NCBI GenBank assembly: GCA_964621905.1
Contig: CAZUNG010000013.1
Coordinates: forward strand, 17,737-81,736
DNA: 64,000 nucleotides
Direction: 5' to 3'
Origin: Ruminococcus_G sp964621905
GTDB lineage: Bacteria; Bacillota; Clostridia; Lachnospirales; Lachnospiraceae
Shown here: positions 49,912-58,488 of the stretch, one piece after another
Layout: each line of letters starts with the position of its first letter
Numbering within the stretch: the first letter of the stretch is position 1
Made by a program: the position numbers and the translations under genes
The notes under the pieces: model-generated
What the model saw: only the letters and a program-made list of their open reading frames with translations
What the model was told of the DNA's origin: nothing
Databases searched by the model: none

Positions 49912-50826
49912 TTGGATTACACGACATTTACAACAGGAATACTGAATTGTGTGAAAAAACAGTTAGGTGAGGAGGTGGAGATACGATTACAGAAAATACC
50001 TAAGAATAATGGAGTTTTTCTGGACGGCCTGGCGATTATGGGAGAAGGGGCGAAGCTGGAACCGGTTATCTGTCTGGATTCGTACTACCAGGAATTCAGA
50101 GACGGAAAGACAATGGAAGAGCTTGGTCAGTCGCTGGCGGAGGAATGGAAGGCAAACCGTGTTGTCAAAATGGGGGATGTCGATAACTTTGCGGATTTTC
50201 AAAAAGCAATTCCACATATTTGTTATCAGCTGATCAATCTGGAAAAGAACAGGGCATTATTGGAGACAATGCCTCACAGAGAGTTTCTGGATCTGGCACT
50301 GGTTTATTATTACCGGACGGAGTACCCCCTTCATTCTGCGCATCTCATGATTCGCAGTGAACATATAGAGCGTTGGGGGATATCGGAGGAGGTGCTGCAT
50401 GAAACGGCAGAAAAAAATACACGCAAAGTCCTTCCGTGCCATTTTATGAGCATCGGTCAGGTGATTGCGGGGATTTCGGGAGATGAAGAGGTTGAGAGAA
50501 TGGCGGAAAACTGCAGGAGTGATGAGGGCATGTATGTCCTGACAAATGAAGAAAAGTATCTTGGGGCAGTCTGCATTGTTTACCCGGGGGTCTTGAAGCG
50601 GATCGCAGATACCTTCTGCGGCAGCTTTTTTATCTTGCCCAGCAGCATTCATGAGTGTATCATTGTACCTGAGTTGGAAGAAGATTATGAAAAAGAACTT
50701 CAGGATCTTGTCTGTGAGGTGAACCGGGTATATGTGTCGGAGGAGGAAGTGCTGTCAGATTCTGTGTACTATTATGAGCGGGAGAAAGAACGGCTCTGGT
50801 GGGGAGCGGAAAATGTGGCGCTTTAA
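49912..50826 (+). CDS. DUF5688-family protein
   Basis: 304 residues from TTG 49912, chosen because AGAAAGGGTGA lies just upstream; ATG 49894 is in frame but has no SD. It has the family opening (LGEEVEIRLQKIPKNNGVFLDGL region) and a late segment PSSIHECIIVPE. The family is common in Lachnospiraceae, often in many copies per genome, and has no assigned function. No signal peptide or membrane segment is seen. Confidence 0.75.
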   Translation: MDYTTFTTGILNCVKKQLGEEVEIRLQKIPKNNGVFLDGLAIMGEGAKLEPVICLDSYYQEFRDGKTMEELGQSLAEEWKANRVVKMGDVDNFADFQKAIPHICYQLINLEKNRALLETMPHREFLDLALVYYYRTEYPLHSAHLMIRSEHIERWGISEEVLHETAEKNTRKVLPCHFMSIGQVIAGISGDEEVERMAENCRSDEGMYVLTNEEKYLGAVCIVYPGVLKRIADTFCGSFFILPSSIHECIIVPELEEDYEKELQDLVCEVNRVYVSEEEVLSDSVYYYEREKERLWWGAENVAL

Positions 50827-50844
50827 CCGGAGAATTTTAAATAC

Positions 50845-50873
50845 TTTACAATTCCCTGAATATATGATATTAT
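50845..50873 (+). promoter_or_regulatory. tRNA promoter
   Basis: TTTACA (50845-50850), 17-base spacer and TATTAT (50868-50873), about 30 bases before the tRNA. A small inverted repeat at 50875-50900 lies between promoter and tRNA. Confidence 0.6.
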
Positions 50874-50903
50874 TACATGGTGTGGTATGAAATACCATGT
50901 CAG

Positions 50904-50976
50904 GCATCTGTAGCTCAGGGGATAGAGCAGTGGTTTCCGGTGCCACGTGCCGGGGGTTCGAATCCCTCCAGATGCG
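50904..50976 (+). tRNA. tRNA-Arg (anticodon CCG)
   Basis: A 73-base cloverleaf: perfect 7-bp acceptor stem GCATCTG/CAGATGC, D-arm GCTC/GAGC, anticodon stem GTGGT/GCCAC around loop TTCCGGT, five-base variable loop, T-arm GGGGG TTCGAAT CCCTC, and discriminator G. Anticodon CCG reads CGG. CCA is not encoded. Confidence 0.95.
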
Positions 50977-51026
50977 TCGGTATTGCTAAAGGCTAGTGTA
51001 CCAATTGACAAAGGAGGTCAGATAAG

Positions 51027-51950
51027 TTGGATAATTTTAGAGAATGGCTTTCTGACAATCTCAGATATATCCTGCTTGGACTTTTTATTATTCTTGTTCT
51101 GGCTGTGCTCTTCCTTGGAATTAAATTTATTTCTTCCAAAGTGGGCGCTCAGGATGAGAAGAGTCAGATACAGCAGGAAAGCCAGATGGAATCTGACGAG
51201 GCCGCTGATGACAAAGATTCAGAAGGAAACGGAGTTACTCCGGAACCGACTGCAACTCCGGAAGAAGAGAATCGGCTGGAAAAAGAGGCATATCCGGATG
51301 TAAATGCTGTTATTCAGACATATTATACTGCGCTTGGCAGCAAGGATGTTGCGGGAATCAAGAGTGTGGTTGACAGTCTTGATGCAACAGAAGAAGCTAA
51401 GATCACAAAAGATCAGAATATTGAAAGCTATGGCAATGTTGAGGTATATACCACAAAAGGACCGAAAGATGGTACTTATGTTGTGTTCGCATGTTATACG
51501 TATAAGTTCAATGGAATTGATACGGCTGTGCCGGGATTAAGTCAGCTGTTTGTAGCTACCGGTGAGGACGGCAGGCTTTATATCGCGACTCAGGAACAGG
51601 ATGCGGATACACAGGCTTTTATTGAAAAGACAATGAAGGAAAGTGATGTGCAAGCATTGATTTCCAAAGTTCAGAGCGAATACGAAAACGCTCTGGAAAG
51701 TGACGAAGATCTGAAGAACTTTATAGAAAGTCTTGGGATTGGAACGTCGGAAGCAGCATCAGCTGAAAATGGTTCGGTCGTTACAGTCAGGAGTGACTGC
51801 AATGTGCGTGCGCAGGCCAGTGAAGATGCGGAGGTGCTCGGGAAACTGGGTGAAGGACAGCAAGTAACAAAGACTGGCAGTCAGGGAGATTGGATTGAGA
51901 TCTCTTATGAAGACCAGAAAGGTTATGTCAGAAGTGATTTATTTCAATAA
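51027..51950 (+). CDS. Membrane-anchored SH3b-domain protein
   Basis: 307 residues from TTG 51027 with AAGGAGGTCA upstream. A short cytoplasmic end and one membrane segment (about 14-36) are followed by a charged linker with a Pro/Thr/Glu-rich part. An alpha/beta region (about 85-225) resembles secreted proteins of unknown function. A C-terminal bacterial SH3 domain (about 250-307) carries CNVRAQASEDAEVLGKLG. SH3b domains bind peptidoglycan or peptides, so an envelope role is likely. I do not recognise the central domain. Confidence 0.78.
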   Translation: MDNFREWLSDNLRYILLGLFIILVLAVLFLGIKFISSKVGAQDEKSQIQQESQMESDEAADDKDSEGNGVTPEPTATPEEENRLEKEAYPDVNAVIQTYYTALGSKDVAGIKSVVDSLDATEEAKITKDQNIESYGNVEVYTTKGPKDGTYVVFACYTYKFNGIDTAVPGLSQLFVATGEDGRLYIATQEQDADTQAFIEKTMKESDVQALISKVQSEYENALESDEDLKNFIESLGIGTSEAASAENGSVVTVRSDCNVRAQASEDAEVLGKLGEGQQVTKTGSQGDWIEISYEDQKGYVRSDLFQ

Positions 51951-51955
51951 GTATG

Positions 51956-52007
51956 AAAGAGAGCGATTGTCGAAAGCCTGCAGGCTGACGATAAGAGCTC
52001 TTTTTTG
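51956..52007 (+). terminator. Terminator after the SH3 gene
   Basis: Branched hairpin: outer GAGC/GCTC, inner AAGCCTG/CAGGCT, followed by TTTTTT. Confidence 0.7.
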
Positions 52008-52039
52008 TTGATACTATTTGCAATGGTTCAGGAGGAGAT

Positions 52040-54073
52040 ATGATGATGCTGAAAAAAACAGTTTGTCCCTATGATTGCCCGGCTTCCTGTGGGCTGCTCG
52101 TGGAAACGGACGGGGAAAAGGTATACCGTATCACTGGCGACCCTGAGCATCCGGCAACGCATGGTGTGATATGTGCCAAGATGAGAGGATACACAAAGTC
52201 ACTCTATGCGAAAGACCGTATCCTGGTGCCGATGAAGAGGAGTGGAAACAAAGGCTCCGGAGACTTTGTTCCGATATCCTGGGATGAGGCTTTGGGAATC
52301 ATTGCCCGTCATTTTAAGCATATCATCAAAACGTACGGTCCGCAGTCCATTCTGCCGGCTGTTTACTCGGGGGTCATGAGTGATATTCAAAGGTTTTGCG
52401 GGCATGCGTTTTTTAATTATATGGGGGCCTCTGAACTTGTCATGAGCCTGTGCTCGACGGCAAAGGGGGAGGGATATGCACAGGTGATGGGAAAGACACC
52501 GTCTCTTGATCCGGGTGAACTAAAAGACAGCGACTGCATTTTGGTCTGGGGATGTAATGCAGCTGCCACACGTATCCACAGTATGATTGATCTGGTGCAG
52601 GCGAAAAAGAAAGGGAGGAAGGTCGTCCTGATCGATACGTATGAAAATCCTACGGTACGGGCAGCCAGCGAGACGGTACTGGTGCGTCCTGGCACAGACG
52701 GAGCACTGGCACTGGCTATGATGCAGGTGATGGCAGAGGAGCAGCTGTACGATGGGAAGTTCCTTGAAGAGGAGACAATAGGCGCCGGTGAACTGATCAG
52801 CACTCTCGGAGAGTACACGCCGGAAAAAACAGAAAAAATTACCGGAGTTTCGAAAGAAATGATCAGAAAACTGGCGAGAACATATGCAAAGGCACAGGCC
52901 CCTGCAATTTTGCTGGGAAGCGGTATTTCCAGGCATCGTAACGGTGCGATGACGGTACGGTTAATTACAATTCTCCCGGCGTTTGTGGGGGCATGGAAAT
53001 ATAAAGGCGGAGGACTTTGCGGATGCACAGTTTCCGGCGGCGAGATCTTTCGTATGGATCTCATCCAAAGACCGGACTTTCGGAAGAAAAAAGGAAGACG
53101 GGTCAATATTAATCAGCTGGCGTCTGCACTGACCGGGGATATTCAGGGACCGCCGGTAAAAGGACTGTATGTATACGGAATGAATCCTGCCAATACCGTT
53201 TCAAACCAGAAGAAACTGTTTGATGGGCTTTGCCGGGAAGACCTGTTTACGGTTGTACACGAACGTTTTATGACAGATACCGCCAGATATGCCGACATTT
53301 TGCTGCCTGCTGCATTTTCCGTGGAACAATCGGATGTATACCGGTCGTATGGATTTTTTACCGCTGTACATGCCAAAAAAATAGTGGAACCTGCGGGAGC
53401 ATGTAAGAGTAACTGGGATACTTTTTGTCTGTTGGCCAAAGCGATGGGATATCGTGACTCTTACTTTGATAAAACAGAAGATGAGATGGTTCGGGAGGTG
53501 CTGCAGCAGACAGGGTCATATCTGGAAAAAAGGCCGGCAAGTGAACGGCAAAAGATGCAAAAGGGGGAGTGCGTCTTGTTTCCCGCGGGTGATCATCGCG
53601 CGTATCGCACAAAGAGCGGAAAGATAGAGATTGTGAACCGGGATGCAGAGATCCCCGTCCCCGCCTTCATTCCGGAGGAAGAGGACGGATATCCCCTGAA
53701 ACTGGTGGCCGCACCTTTTGTGCATACCTTGAACAGCACGTTCCAGGAGCGTACAGATCTTCGTGAACGAAGAGGGGCGATGTCGCTTCTGATCCATCCG
53801 GAGGATGCAGTCAGGCGTAAGATCAAAGAAGGAGAACGGATTTTGTGTCATAACGATCTGGCAGAGGTGGAGTTTCTGGCAAAGGTGACAGCTCGTGTAA
53901 AGCAGGGGACAGTGATAGCAGAAGGTGTCTATGATATTGCGCATTCTCTGAATGGTCTGACGGTCAACGCACTGATTCATGAACGATTGTCAGATTGTGG
54001 AGAGGCAACGACGCTGAATGATAATTCGGTGGATATCTGTCCGGTAAAAGCTGCCTCAGATATTCCAAAATGA
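52040..54073 (+). CDS. Molybdopterin-dependent oxidoreductase (DMSO-reductase family)
   Basis: 677 residues, cytoplasmic (no Tat signal). An N-terminal [4Fe-4S] site is formed by Cys9, Cys13, Cys17 and Cys45 (CPYDCPASC and VICAKMRG). The bis-MGD domains follow (for example DSDCILVWGCNAAATR, VLIDTYENPTVRA, YGMNPANTVSNQ), with a C-terminal molydopterin-dinucleotide binding domain. A possible metal ligand cysteine lies in LVMSLCSTAKGEG. Substrate cannot be inferred; relatives reduce or oxidise formate, sulfur compounds or hydroxylated aromatics. No electron-transfer subunit is adjacent. The next gene is an amidohydrolase-like protein with a short gap, so both may act on one substrate. Confidence 0.85.
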   Translation: MMMLKKTVCPYDCPASCGLLVETDGEKVYRITGDPEHPATHGVICAKMRGYTKSLYAKDRILVPMKRSGNKGSGDFVPISWDEALGIIARHFKHIIKTYGPQSILPAVYSGVMSDIQRFCGHAFFNYMGASELVMSLCSTAKGEGYAQVMGKTPSLDPGELKDSDCILVWGCNAAATRIHSMIDLVQAKKKGRKVVLIDTYENPTVRAASETVLVRPGTDGALALAMMQVMAEEQLYDGKFLEEETIGAGELISTLGEYTPEKTEKITGVSKEMIRKLARTYAKAQAPAILLGSGISRHRNGAMTVRLITILPAFVGAWKYKGGGLCGCTVSGGEIFRMDLIQRPDFRKKKGRRVNINQLASALTGDIQGPPVKGLYVYGMNPANTVSNQKKLFDGLCREDLFTVVHERFMTDTARYADILLPAAFSVEQSDVYRSYGFFTAVHAKKIVEPAGACKSNWDTFCLLAKAMGYRDSYFDKTEDEMVREVLQQTGSYLEKRPASERQKMQKGECVLFPAGDHRAYRTKSGKIEIVNRDAEIPVPAFIPEEEDGYPLKLVAAPFVHTLNSTFQERTDLRERRGAMSLLIHPEDAVRRKIKEGERILCHNDLAEVEFLAKVTARVKQGTVIAEGVYDIAHSLNGLTVNALIHERLSDCGEATTLNDNSVDICPVKAASDIPK

Positions 54074-54154
54074 TATAGCAAAGAGGGAGGGAATGCATGG
54101 ACAGATACAGGATTCCTACTATATAATAGGTGCTGAGAAAGGGAGAGGTGTATC

Positions 54155-55165
54155 GTGAACATGAAAGAACAAAAGACAGAATATTTTGAAATTCAGGGAC
54201 TTCGCGCTGCGCGTGGAGAAAAACAAAGCGGGCATCTGTATGTAAATGGAACACTGTATGTACTTCATGCGACGGTGATCTGCGGAGCACGCCCCGGAAA
54301 AACGCTGCTCCTGACAGCGGGAGTGCACAGCTGCGAATACGTAGGGATTCAGACTTTGATTGAGATGTCGACGAGAATGGATCCTTCACGCGTTAATGGC
54401 AATATTATTATCATTCCCGTCATCAACAGAACCGGATTTGAGTCCAGACGGCCCACGGTGGTTCCGGAAGATGATAAGAACCTGAACAGGGTGTTCCCCG
54501 GATGCCCGGATGGAACAGAGTCTCAGAAACTGGCGTGGTATATGGAACAGGAACTGTTTGCGAAAGCAGATTACTATGTGGACCTTCATTCCGGCGGAAT
54601 CTATGAAGAACTTCGGCCTTATGTATACTATGTGGGCAATTGCGAGGAGGAGACGTCTCTGGAAGCAGAGCGTGCGGCAGTGTCGGTGGATGTACCTTTT
54701 ATGGTTAAATCATATGCGTCCACAGGCGCCTATAATTATGCCGGGGCCCTGGGAATTCCGAGTATACTGCTGGAACGGGGAGGCTCCGGACGCTGGAGTG
54801 AAGACGAAGTCCGAGCCAACATCCGTGATCTTTTTAATATTATGAGGTGCTGGGGCATTATGGAAGGGGAACCGCTGATGCCGCTTGTCGGGCCCTACCG
54901 GCTGGAACATCCGGTGTATCACGAATGCCATGTGTCGGGGCTTTGGTATCCCTGTGTCGAGGCGGGGCAGAGGATTCATAAGGGACAGATACTTGGAGAG
55001 ATTCATGGATATCATGGAGAATTGTTGGAGACATGTGTGGCAGAGCATGACGGCAATGTGCTGTATCTGACAAAGACACTTTGGGTTGATCAGAGTGTGG
55101 AAGTGGTGACTTATGCAAGAATTTGCCATTGTCATGAGTGTGAGCAGTGCAAAAATGATAAATAG
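54155..55165 (+). CDS. Succinylglutamate desuccinylase/aspartoacylase-like (M14 family) hydrolase
   Basis: 336 residues, GTG start with AAAGGGAGAGG upstream. Zinc carboxypeptidase-like fold with ligands in GVHSCEYVG (His and Glu) and later YYVDLHSGG (His); substrate-binding region in NRTGFESRRP and DDKNLNRVFPG. The C-terminal region resembles the beta-rich tail of AstE/AspA proteins. It would deacylate an amino acid or open an amide. It follows the molybdopterin oxidoreductase by 81 bases and ends with a strong terminator, so the two probably form a transcription unit. Confidence 0.82.
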   Translation: MNMKEQKTEYFEIQGLRAARGEKQSGHLYVNGTLYVLHATVICGARPGKTLLLTAGVHSCEYVGIQTLIEMSTRMDPSRVNGNIIIIPVINRTGFESRRPTVVPEDDKNLNRVFPGCPDGTESQKLAWYMEQELFAKADYYVDLHSGGIYEELRPYVYYVGNCEEETSLEAERAAVSVDVPFMVKSYASTGAYNYAGALGIPSILLERGGSGRWSEDEVRANIRDLFNIMRCWGIMEGEPLMPLVGPYRLEHPVYHECHVSGLWYPCVEAGQRIHKGQILGEIHGYHGELLETCVAEHDGNVLYLTKTLWVDQSVEVVTYARICHCHECEQCKNDK

Positions 55166-55181
55166 AGCAGAAAATCAGGAT

Positions 55182-55215
55182 GGCAGCTGTATATTATGTA
55201 CAGCTGCCGCTTTTT
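55182..55215 (+). terminator. Terminator after the M14-like gene
   Basis: A perfect 10-bp stem, GGCAGCTGTA (55182-55191) with TACAGCTGCC (55199-55208), followed by GCTTTTTG. Confidence 0.88.
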
Positions 55216-55312
55216 GTTGTGCGGAATCACTTCAATTGCAAGAATTATAAACTCCTCAAAAATAAAAGAGAAAAGAAGTAGATTTCAACGGGTTTATCAA
55301 GCAGGATATCTG

Positions 55313-55341
55313 TAGTCCAAAGAAGCTTTTCGTCCTATAAT
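55313..55341 (+). promoter_or_regulatory. Promoter candidate of the catabolic island
   Basis: TAGTCC (55313-55318), 17-base spacer and TATAAT (55336-55341), about 100 bases upstream of the first enzyme. A poor -35 suggests dependence on an activator, for example the AraC protein at 61295. Confidence 0.5.
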
Positions 55342-55439
55342 GTATTTAACAACAGAGGATAACACATACGGCAGTCAGACAAAAGATACTGAAAAGATGT
55401 GTTATCTGACTTTGTAACAATGATTAAGGAGGCAGTCAG

Positions 55440-56261
55440 GTGAAGAATTGGAAATACGCGATATCTTCCGCGGACGAAGCACCTTCAACCGCTCCGATTC
55501 TTTTGAAAGGAAATGTATGTGACAACCTGAAAAGAGCTGCAGAACTCGGCTATCAGGCGATTGAAGTACATACAAGACCGGATGTGGAATTTGATTACGA
55601 GGCAATCAGGAAGGCAGAAGAGGCTTATGGAGCTAAGGTTGGAATGATTATCACAGGGCGCCTGAATACAGAGGGACTCTGCAGTCTGATTGATGACAGA
55701 CCGTATGTGATGAACACTGCGATGACAGAGATGCAGCGCTACATCGATATGGCAAAGTCCATGTCCGCCGATATTGTAATTGGCTGGGTGAAGGGAAATG
55801 TGCCTGCCGGCGGAAACCGTAAAAAATATATGGACCGCCTTGCGAAAAACTTAAAAGTACTTGCAGCATATGCAAAAGAGCGGGATGTCAAGCTGAATCT
55901 GGAAGTAATCAACCGATATGAAGTAAATATCTTTACAACAGCTGATGAAACGATGGAATTCCTGGAAGAGTATCAGATAGAAAATCTCTATGTTCACCTT
56001 GATACATTCCATATGGGAATCGATGAATGCGATCCGGTGAAAGCCATTGAGCGTTGTGCAGGACGCATCGGATACTTCCATCTGGCGGACAATTCCAGAA
56101 GATATCCGGGGACCGGACAGTTCGATTTTACAAAGATCCTGAAGGCTTTGGAAAAAGCCGGATATGATGGATACTTATCGGTGGAGTGCCTTCCGTGGCC
56201 AAATGAAGAGGAAGCAGCGAAACGGGCGATCGCCTATATGAAACAAGTAGAACAAAATTAA
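55440..56261 (+). CDS. Sugar phosphate isomerase/ketose-3-epimerase-family TIM barrel (IolO-like)
   Basis: 273 residues, GTG start with GGAGGCAG upstream. Metal-dependent TIM barrel of the AP-endonuclease-2 family. Metal ligands of the ketose-epimerase type are visible: Glu in NLEVINRYEVN, Asp and His in HLDTFHMGIDE, His in GYFHLAD and Glu in SVECLPWP. The NRYE and LDTFHM segments are those of D-tagatose/D-psicose 3-epimerases. In Thermotoga maritima a member of this fold (IolO) epimerises 5-keto-L-gluconate to D-tagaturonate, and the neighbours here fit that pathway. The exact substrate is inferred. Confidence 0.8.
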   Translation: MKNWKYAISSADEAPSTAPILLKGNVCDNLKRAAELGYQAIEVHTRPDVEFDYEAIRKAEEAYGAKVGMIITGRLNTEGLCSLIDDRPYVMNTAMTEMQRYIDMAKSMSADIVIGWVKGNVPAGGNRKKYMDRLAKNLKVLAAYAKERDVKLNLEVINRYEVNIFTTADETMEFLEEYQIENLYVHLDTFHMGIDECDPVKAIERCAGRIGYFHLADNSRRYPGTGQFDFTKILKALEKAGYDGYLSVECLPWPNEEEAAKRAIAYMKQVEQN

Positions 56262-56300
56262 AAATAACTATAAAACCTAACAATAAGGAGGAAGAAAATT

Positions 56301-57263
56301 ATGTCTAAATGGCAAATTCCGGCAACTGGCGGCAACATGGAAGCCCCGAATGGTATTTATTACCAGAACATGACTAACAAAGAAGTGGCAGAACGCTTAA
56401 AAACAAATGATGTTATCCTGATTCCTGTAGGATCTACAGAAAACCATGGCCCATCCGCTCCATACGGAGAAGATACATACCTTGATACACGTCTCTGCGA
56501 ACAGGTTGCGAAAGCAACGGGATGTACAGTGGCACAGCCGATCTGGTATGGTTCTCATCCATATCATCATCTGGGACAAAAAGGGACGATCATGATTCCG
56601 GAGGAAATCCTTGCTGATTATCTCTGCTACGTATTTGCAGGCTTCTGGAACACAGGATTCCGTAAAATGATCGTTGTCAATGGACATGGTCAGGATTATG
56701 TAATTCCGCTGGCAATCCACAAATTCGGAAAGAAATTCCAGGTTCCTGGTATTATCCTTTATACACACTTCTGGAATGCGGCAAAAGAGCAGCTGGATAC
56801 CAAAGAAGGCGGCGGCCCATACGATACACCGTTTATCCATGCTGATGAGGTAGAGCAGTCCTGGTGTCTGGGCCTGTTCCCGGAACTGATCAAGAGAGGC
56901 GATGAAGTGGAGACCAAAGCATATCCGCTGCTTCCTCCGGGACATATCAACAACTCTGCAGAGCGCGGCGTAGGACCGATCAAATGGTACAACGCATTTG
57001 GCTCCTGTGCAATGGAATGTATTGTACAGCCGGAAGGCGTGATCGGAAATCCGAAACTGGCTGATGCTGAAAAAGCACGCGAAGGTATCGAGAGAACATT
57101 AAATTATCTGGAAAAACTTGTGAATGATATTCTGGAAAAATATCCGGCAGGAGAGCTTCCGCCAATCGATATGATGACACAGAGAAAGAGAGAAGACATC
57201 GAAGCGGTTATCAAAGGCCCGAACGAGCCAGGCGGACGTCATATCTACACACTGACATATTAA
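56301..57263 (+). CDS. Creatininase-family amidohydrolase/cyclic-ketone hydrolase (IolN-like)
   Basis: 320 residues. Metal site of the creatininase superfamily: Glu47 and His49 in VGSTENHGP, Asp58 in GEDTYLD, His129 in VNGHGQD and Glu183 in HADEVEQS. Family members open cyclic amides or act on cyclic diketones; Thermotoga IolN opens an oxidised inositol ring to 5-keto-L-gluconate. True creatininase is unlikely as no creatine genes are present. It starts 39 bases after the epimerase and is followed by two dehydrogenases. A small hairpin (57281-57298) lies just after it. Confidence 0.82.
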   Translation: MSKWQIPATGGNMEAPNGIYYQNMTNKEVAERLKTNDVILIPVGSTENHGPSAPYGEDTYLDTRLCEQVAKATGCTVAQPIWYGSHPYHHLGQKGTIMIPEEILADYLCYVFAGFWNTGFRKMIVVNGHGQDYVIPLAIHKFGKKFQVPGIILYTHFWNAAKEQLDTKEGGGPYDTPFIHADEVEQSWCLGLFPELIKRGDEVETKAYPLLPPGHINNSAERGVGPIKWYNAFGSCAMECIVQPEGVIGNPKLADAEKAREGIERTLNYLEKLVNDILEKYPAGELPPIDMMTQRKREDIEAVIKGPNEPGGRHIYTLTY

Positions 57264-57280
57264 TTGAAGTCATACGGTCT

Positions 57281-57298
57281 GGACAGCGTATGCTGTCC
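57281..57298 (+). other. Intra-operon stem-loop
   Basis: GGACAGC (57281-57287) with GCTGTCC (57292-57298), GTAT loop, no T-run. It may protect the upstream transcript end rather than terminate. Confidence 0.5.
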
Positions 57299-57346
57299 GG
57301 CCGAACATATAAAAAATGAAAGTTTAAAAAATGGAGGATTAGAATT

Positions 57347-58402
57347 ATGAAATGTAAACAGGCGTTTATGTATGGCCCTCATGACCTTAGAATTGAAGAA
57401 GTTGAACTTCCGCCGCTTCGCGATGACCAGATACTGATTAAGCTTGTTGCCTGCGGTATCTGCCAGTCGGACGTAGAGTGTTTCGAAGGTGAGTCAGCAG
57501 AGGGACGTTATGACCTTGGCCCGTACACACCGGGACACGAGTGGGTAGGAAGAGCTGTTGAAATTGGTAAAGATGTTACATCTGTTAAAATTGGCGATAA
57601 AGTTGTTGGCGATTGTGTCATTCCTTGCCATCAGTGTGCAAACTGTAAAGATGGAAAAATGTCTTCCGCATGCCTGAATATGCGTGAAGTTGGTTTCCGT
57701 CCGGACTCTCCTGGAGGATTCGGTGAGTACATGATTCTGGAAGAAGCTTATACTCACGTAATTCCGGAAGACTGGTCCAATGAAGTTGGTATCTTCGTAG
57801 AGAACTTCAACGTTGGTTACTGGGGCGTATGGGGAAATGGCTGTAATCCGGATGCTTCTGATACATGCGTTATCATCGGCGGCGGCCCGATCGGCTGTTC
57901 TGCATCCATGGTTTGTGCAACAGCAGGAGCTACGGTAATCGTGGTTGATCCGGTTGCATCCAGAAGAGAAAATGCAATGAAATATGGTGCTACTTATACA
58001 GTTGACCCAACTGCAAGTGATGTTGAGCAGCAGATTAAAGATCTTACAAACGGACGCGGCGCTGATGTAGTCATCGAGTGTTCCGGTAATGATATTGGTA
58101 TTGCATCTCTGTTTGATATTGCAGGACACAGTGCAAGAGTCGGTGTTGTTGGACACTCCATCGGAAGAAAAGTACCGGTTGAAATCGGTAAGACAATCTG
58201 GAAAACTCTGCACATTGCAGGAAGCGGCGGAACAACAAACTGGTTCCCAAGAACGATCCGTTTCATGTCCAAGATTAAAGATAAATTTGATTTTGAAGAT
58301 CTGGTATCTCATTACTATAAGTTTGAGGATCTTGCTGAAGCTATGGAAATGGCAAGAAATAAAGAGGTCGCTCGTAAGGTTATGTTAACCTTCGATGAAT
58401 AA
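57347..58402 (+). CDS. Zinc-dependent medium-chain dehydrogenase
   Basis: 351 residues. Catalytic zinc ligands Cys39 (CGICQSD) and His64-Glu65 (GHEWVG). Structural zinc cysteines at 94, 97, 100 and 109. Rossmann motif GGGPIGCSA at about 178-186. It oxidises a secondary alcohol or polyol with NAD. In this context it could perform the first oxidation of the cyclitol in place of the missing Gfo/Idh-type IolG. Related to sorbitol and threonine dehydrogenases. AAATGGAGG lies before the ATG. Confidence 0.85.
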   Translation: MKCKQAFMYGPHDLRIEEVELPPLRDDQILIKLVACGICQSDVECFEGESAEGRYDLGPYTPGHEWVGRAVEIGKDVTSVKIGDKVVGDCVIPCHQCANCKDGKMSSACLNMREVGFRPDSPGGFGEYMILEEAYTHVIPEDWSNEVGIFVENFNVGYWGVWGNGCNPDASDTCVIIGGGPIGCSASMVCATAGATVIVVDPVASRRENAMKYGATYTVDPTASDVEQQIKDLTNGRGADVVIECSGNDIGIASLFDIAGHSARVGVVGHSIGRKVPVEIGKTIWKTLHIAGSGGTTNWFPRTIRFMSKIKDKFDFEDLVSHYYKFEDLAEAMEMARNKEVARKVMLTFDE

Positions 58403-58423
58403 ATCCTACTACCTTTTACCTTT

Positions 58424-58453
58424 TGCCGGGCACCCCGAAAGGGATGTCCGGCA
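58424..58453 (+). other. Intra-operon stem-loop
   Basis: TGCCGG (58424-58429) with CCGGCA (58448-58453) and inner CCC/GGG pairing, followed by TAAAATCC rather than a T-run. Position and form match the hairpin at 57281. Confidence 0.55.
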
Positions 58454-58488
58454 TAAAATCCAATAAGAAAACGTAAAGGAGCAAGAAT

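Noticed and set aside
50904..50976. Integration site for a mobile element at tRNA-Arg
   Set aside because: No integrase and no repeat of the tRNA 3' end was seen in the flanking sequence.
56301..57263. True creatininase in creatine metabolism
   Set aside because: No creatinase, sarcosine or hydantoin genes nearby; the neighbours are sugar-type epimerase and dehydrogenases.
57494..58312. 272-codon minus-strand frame opposite the zinc dehydrogenase
   Set aside because: Shadow of a strongly conserved coding region; no SD, no protein-like features.
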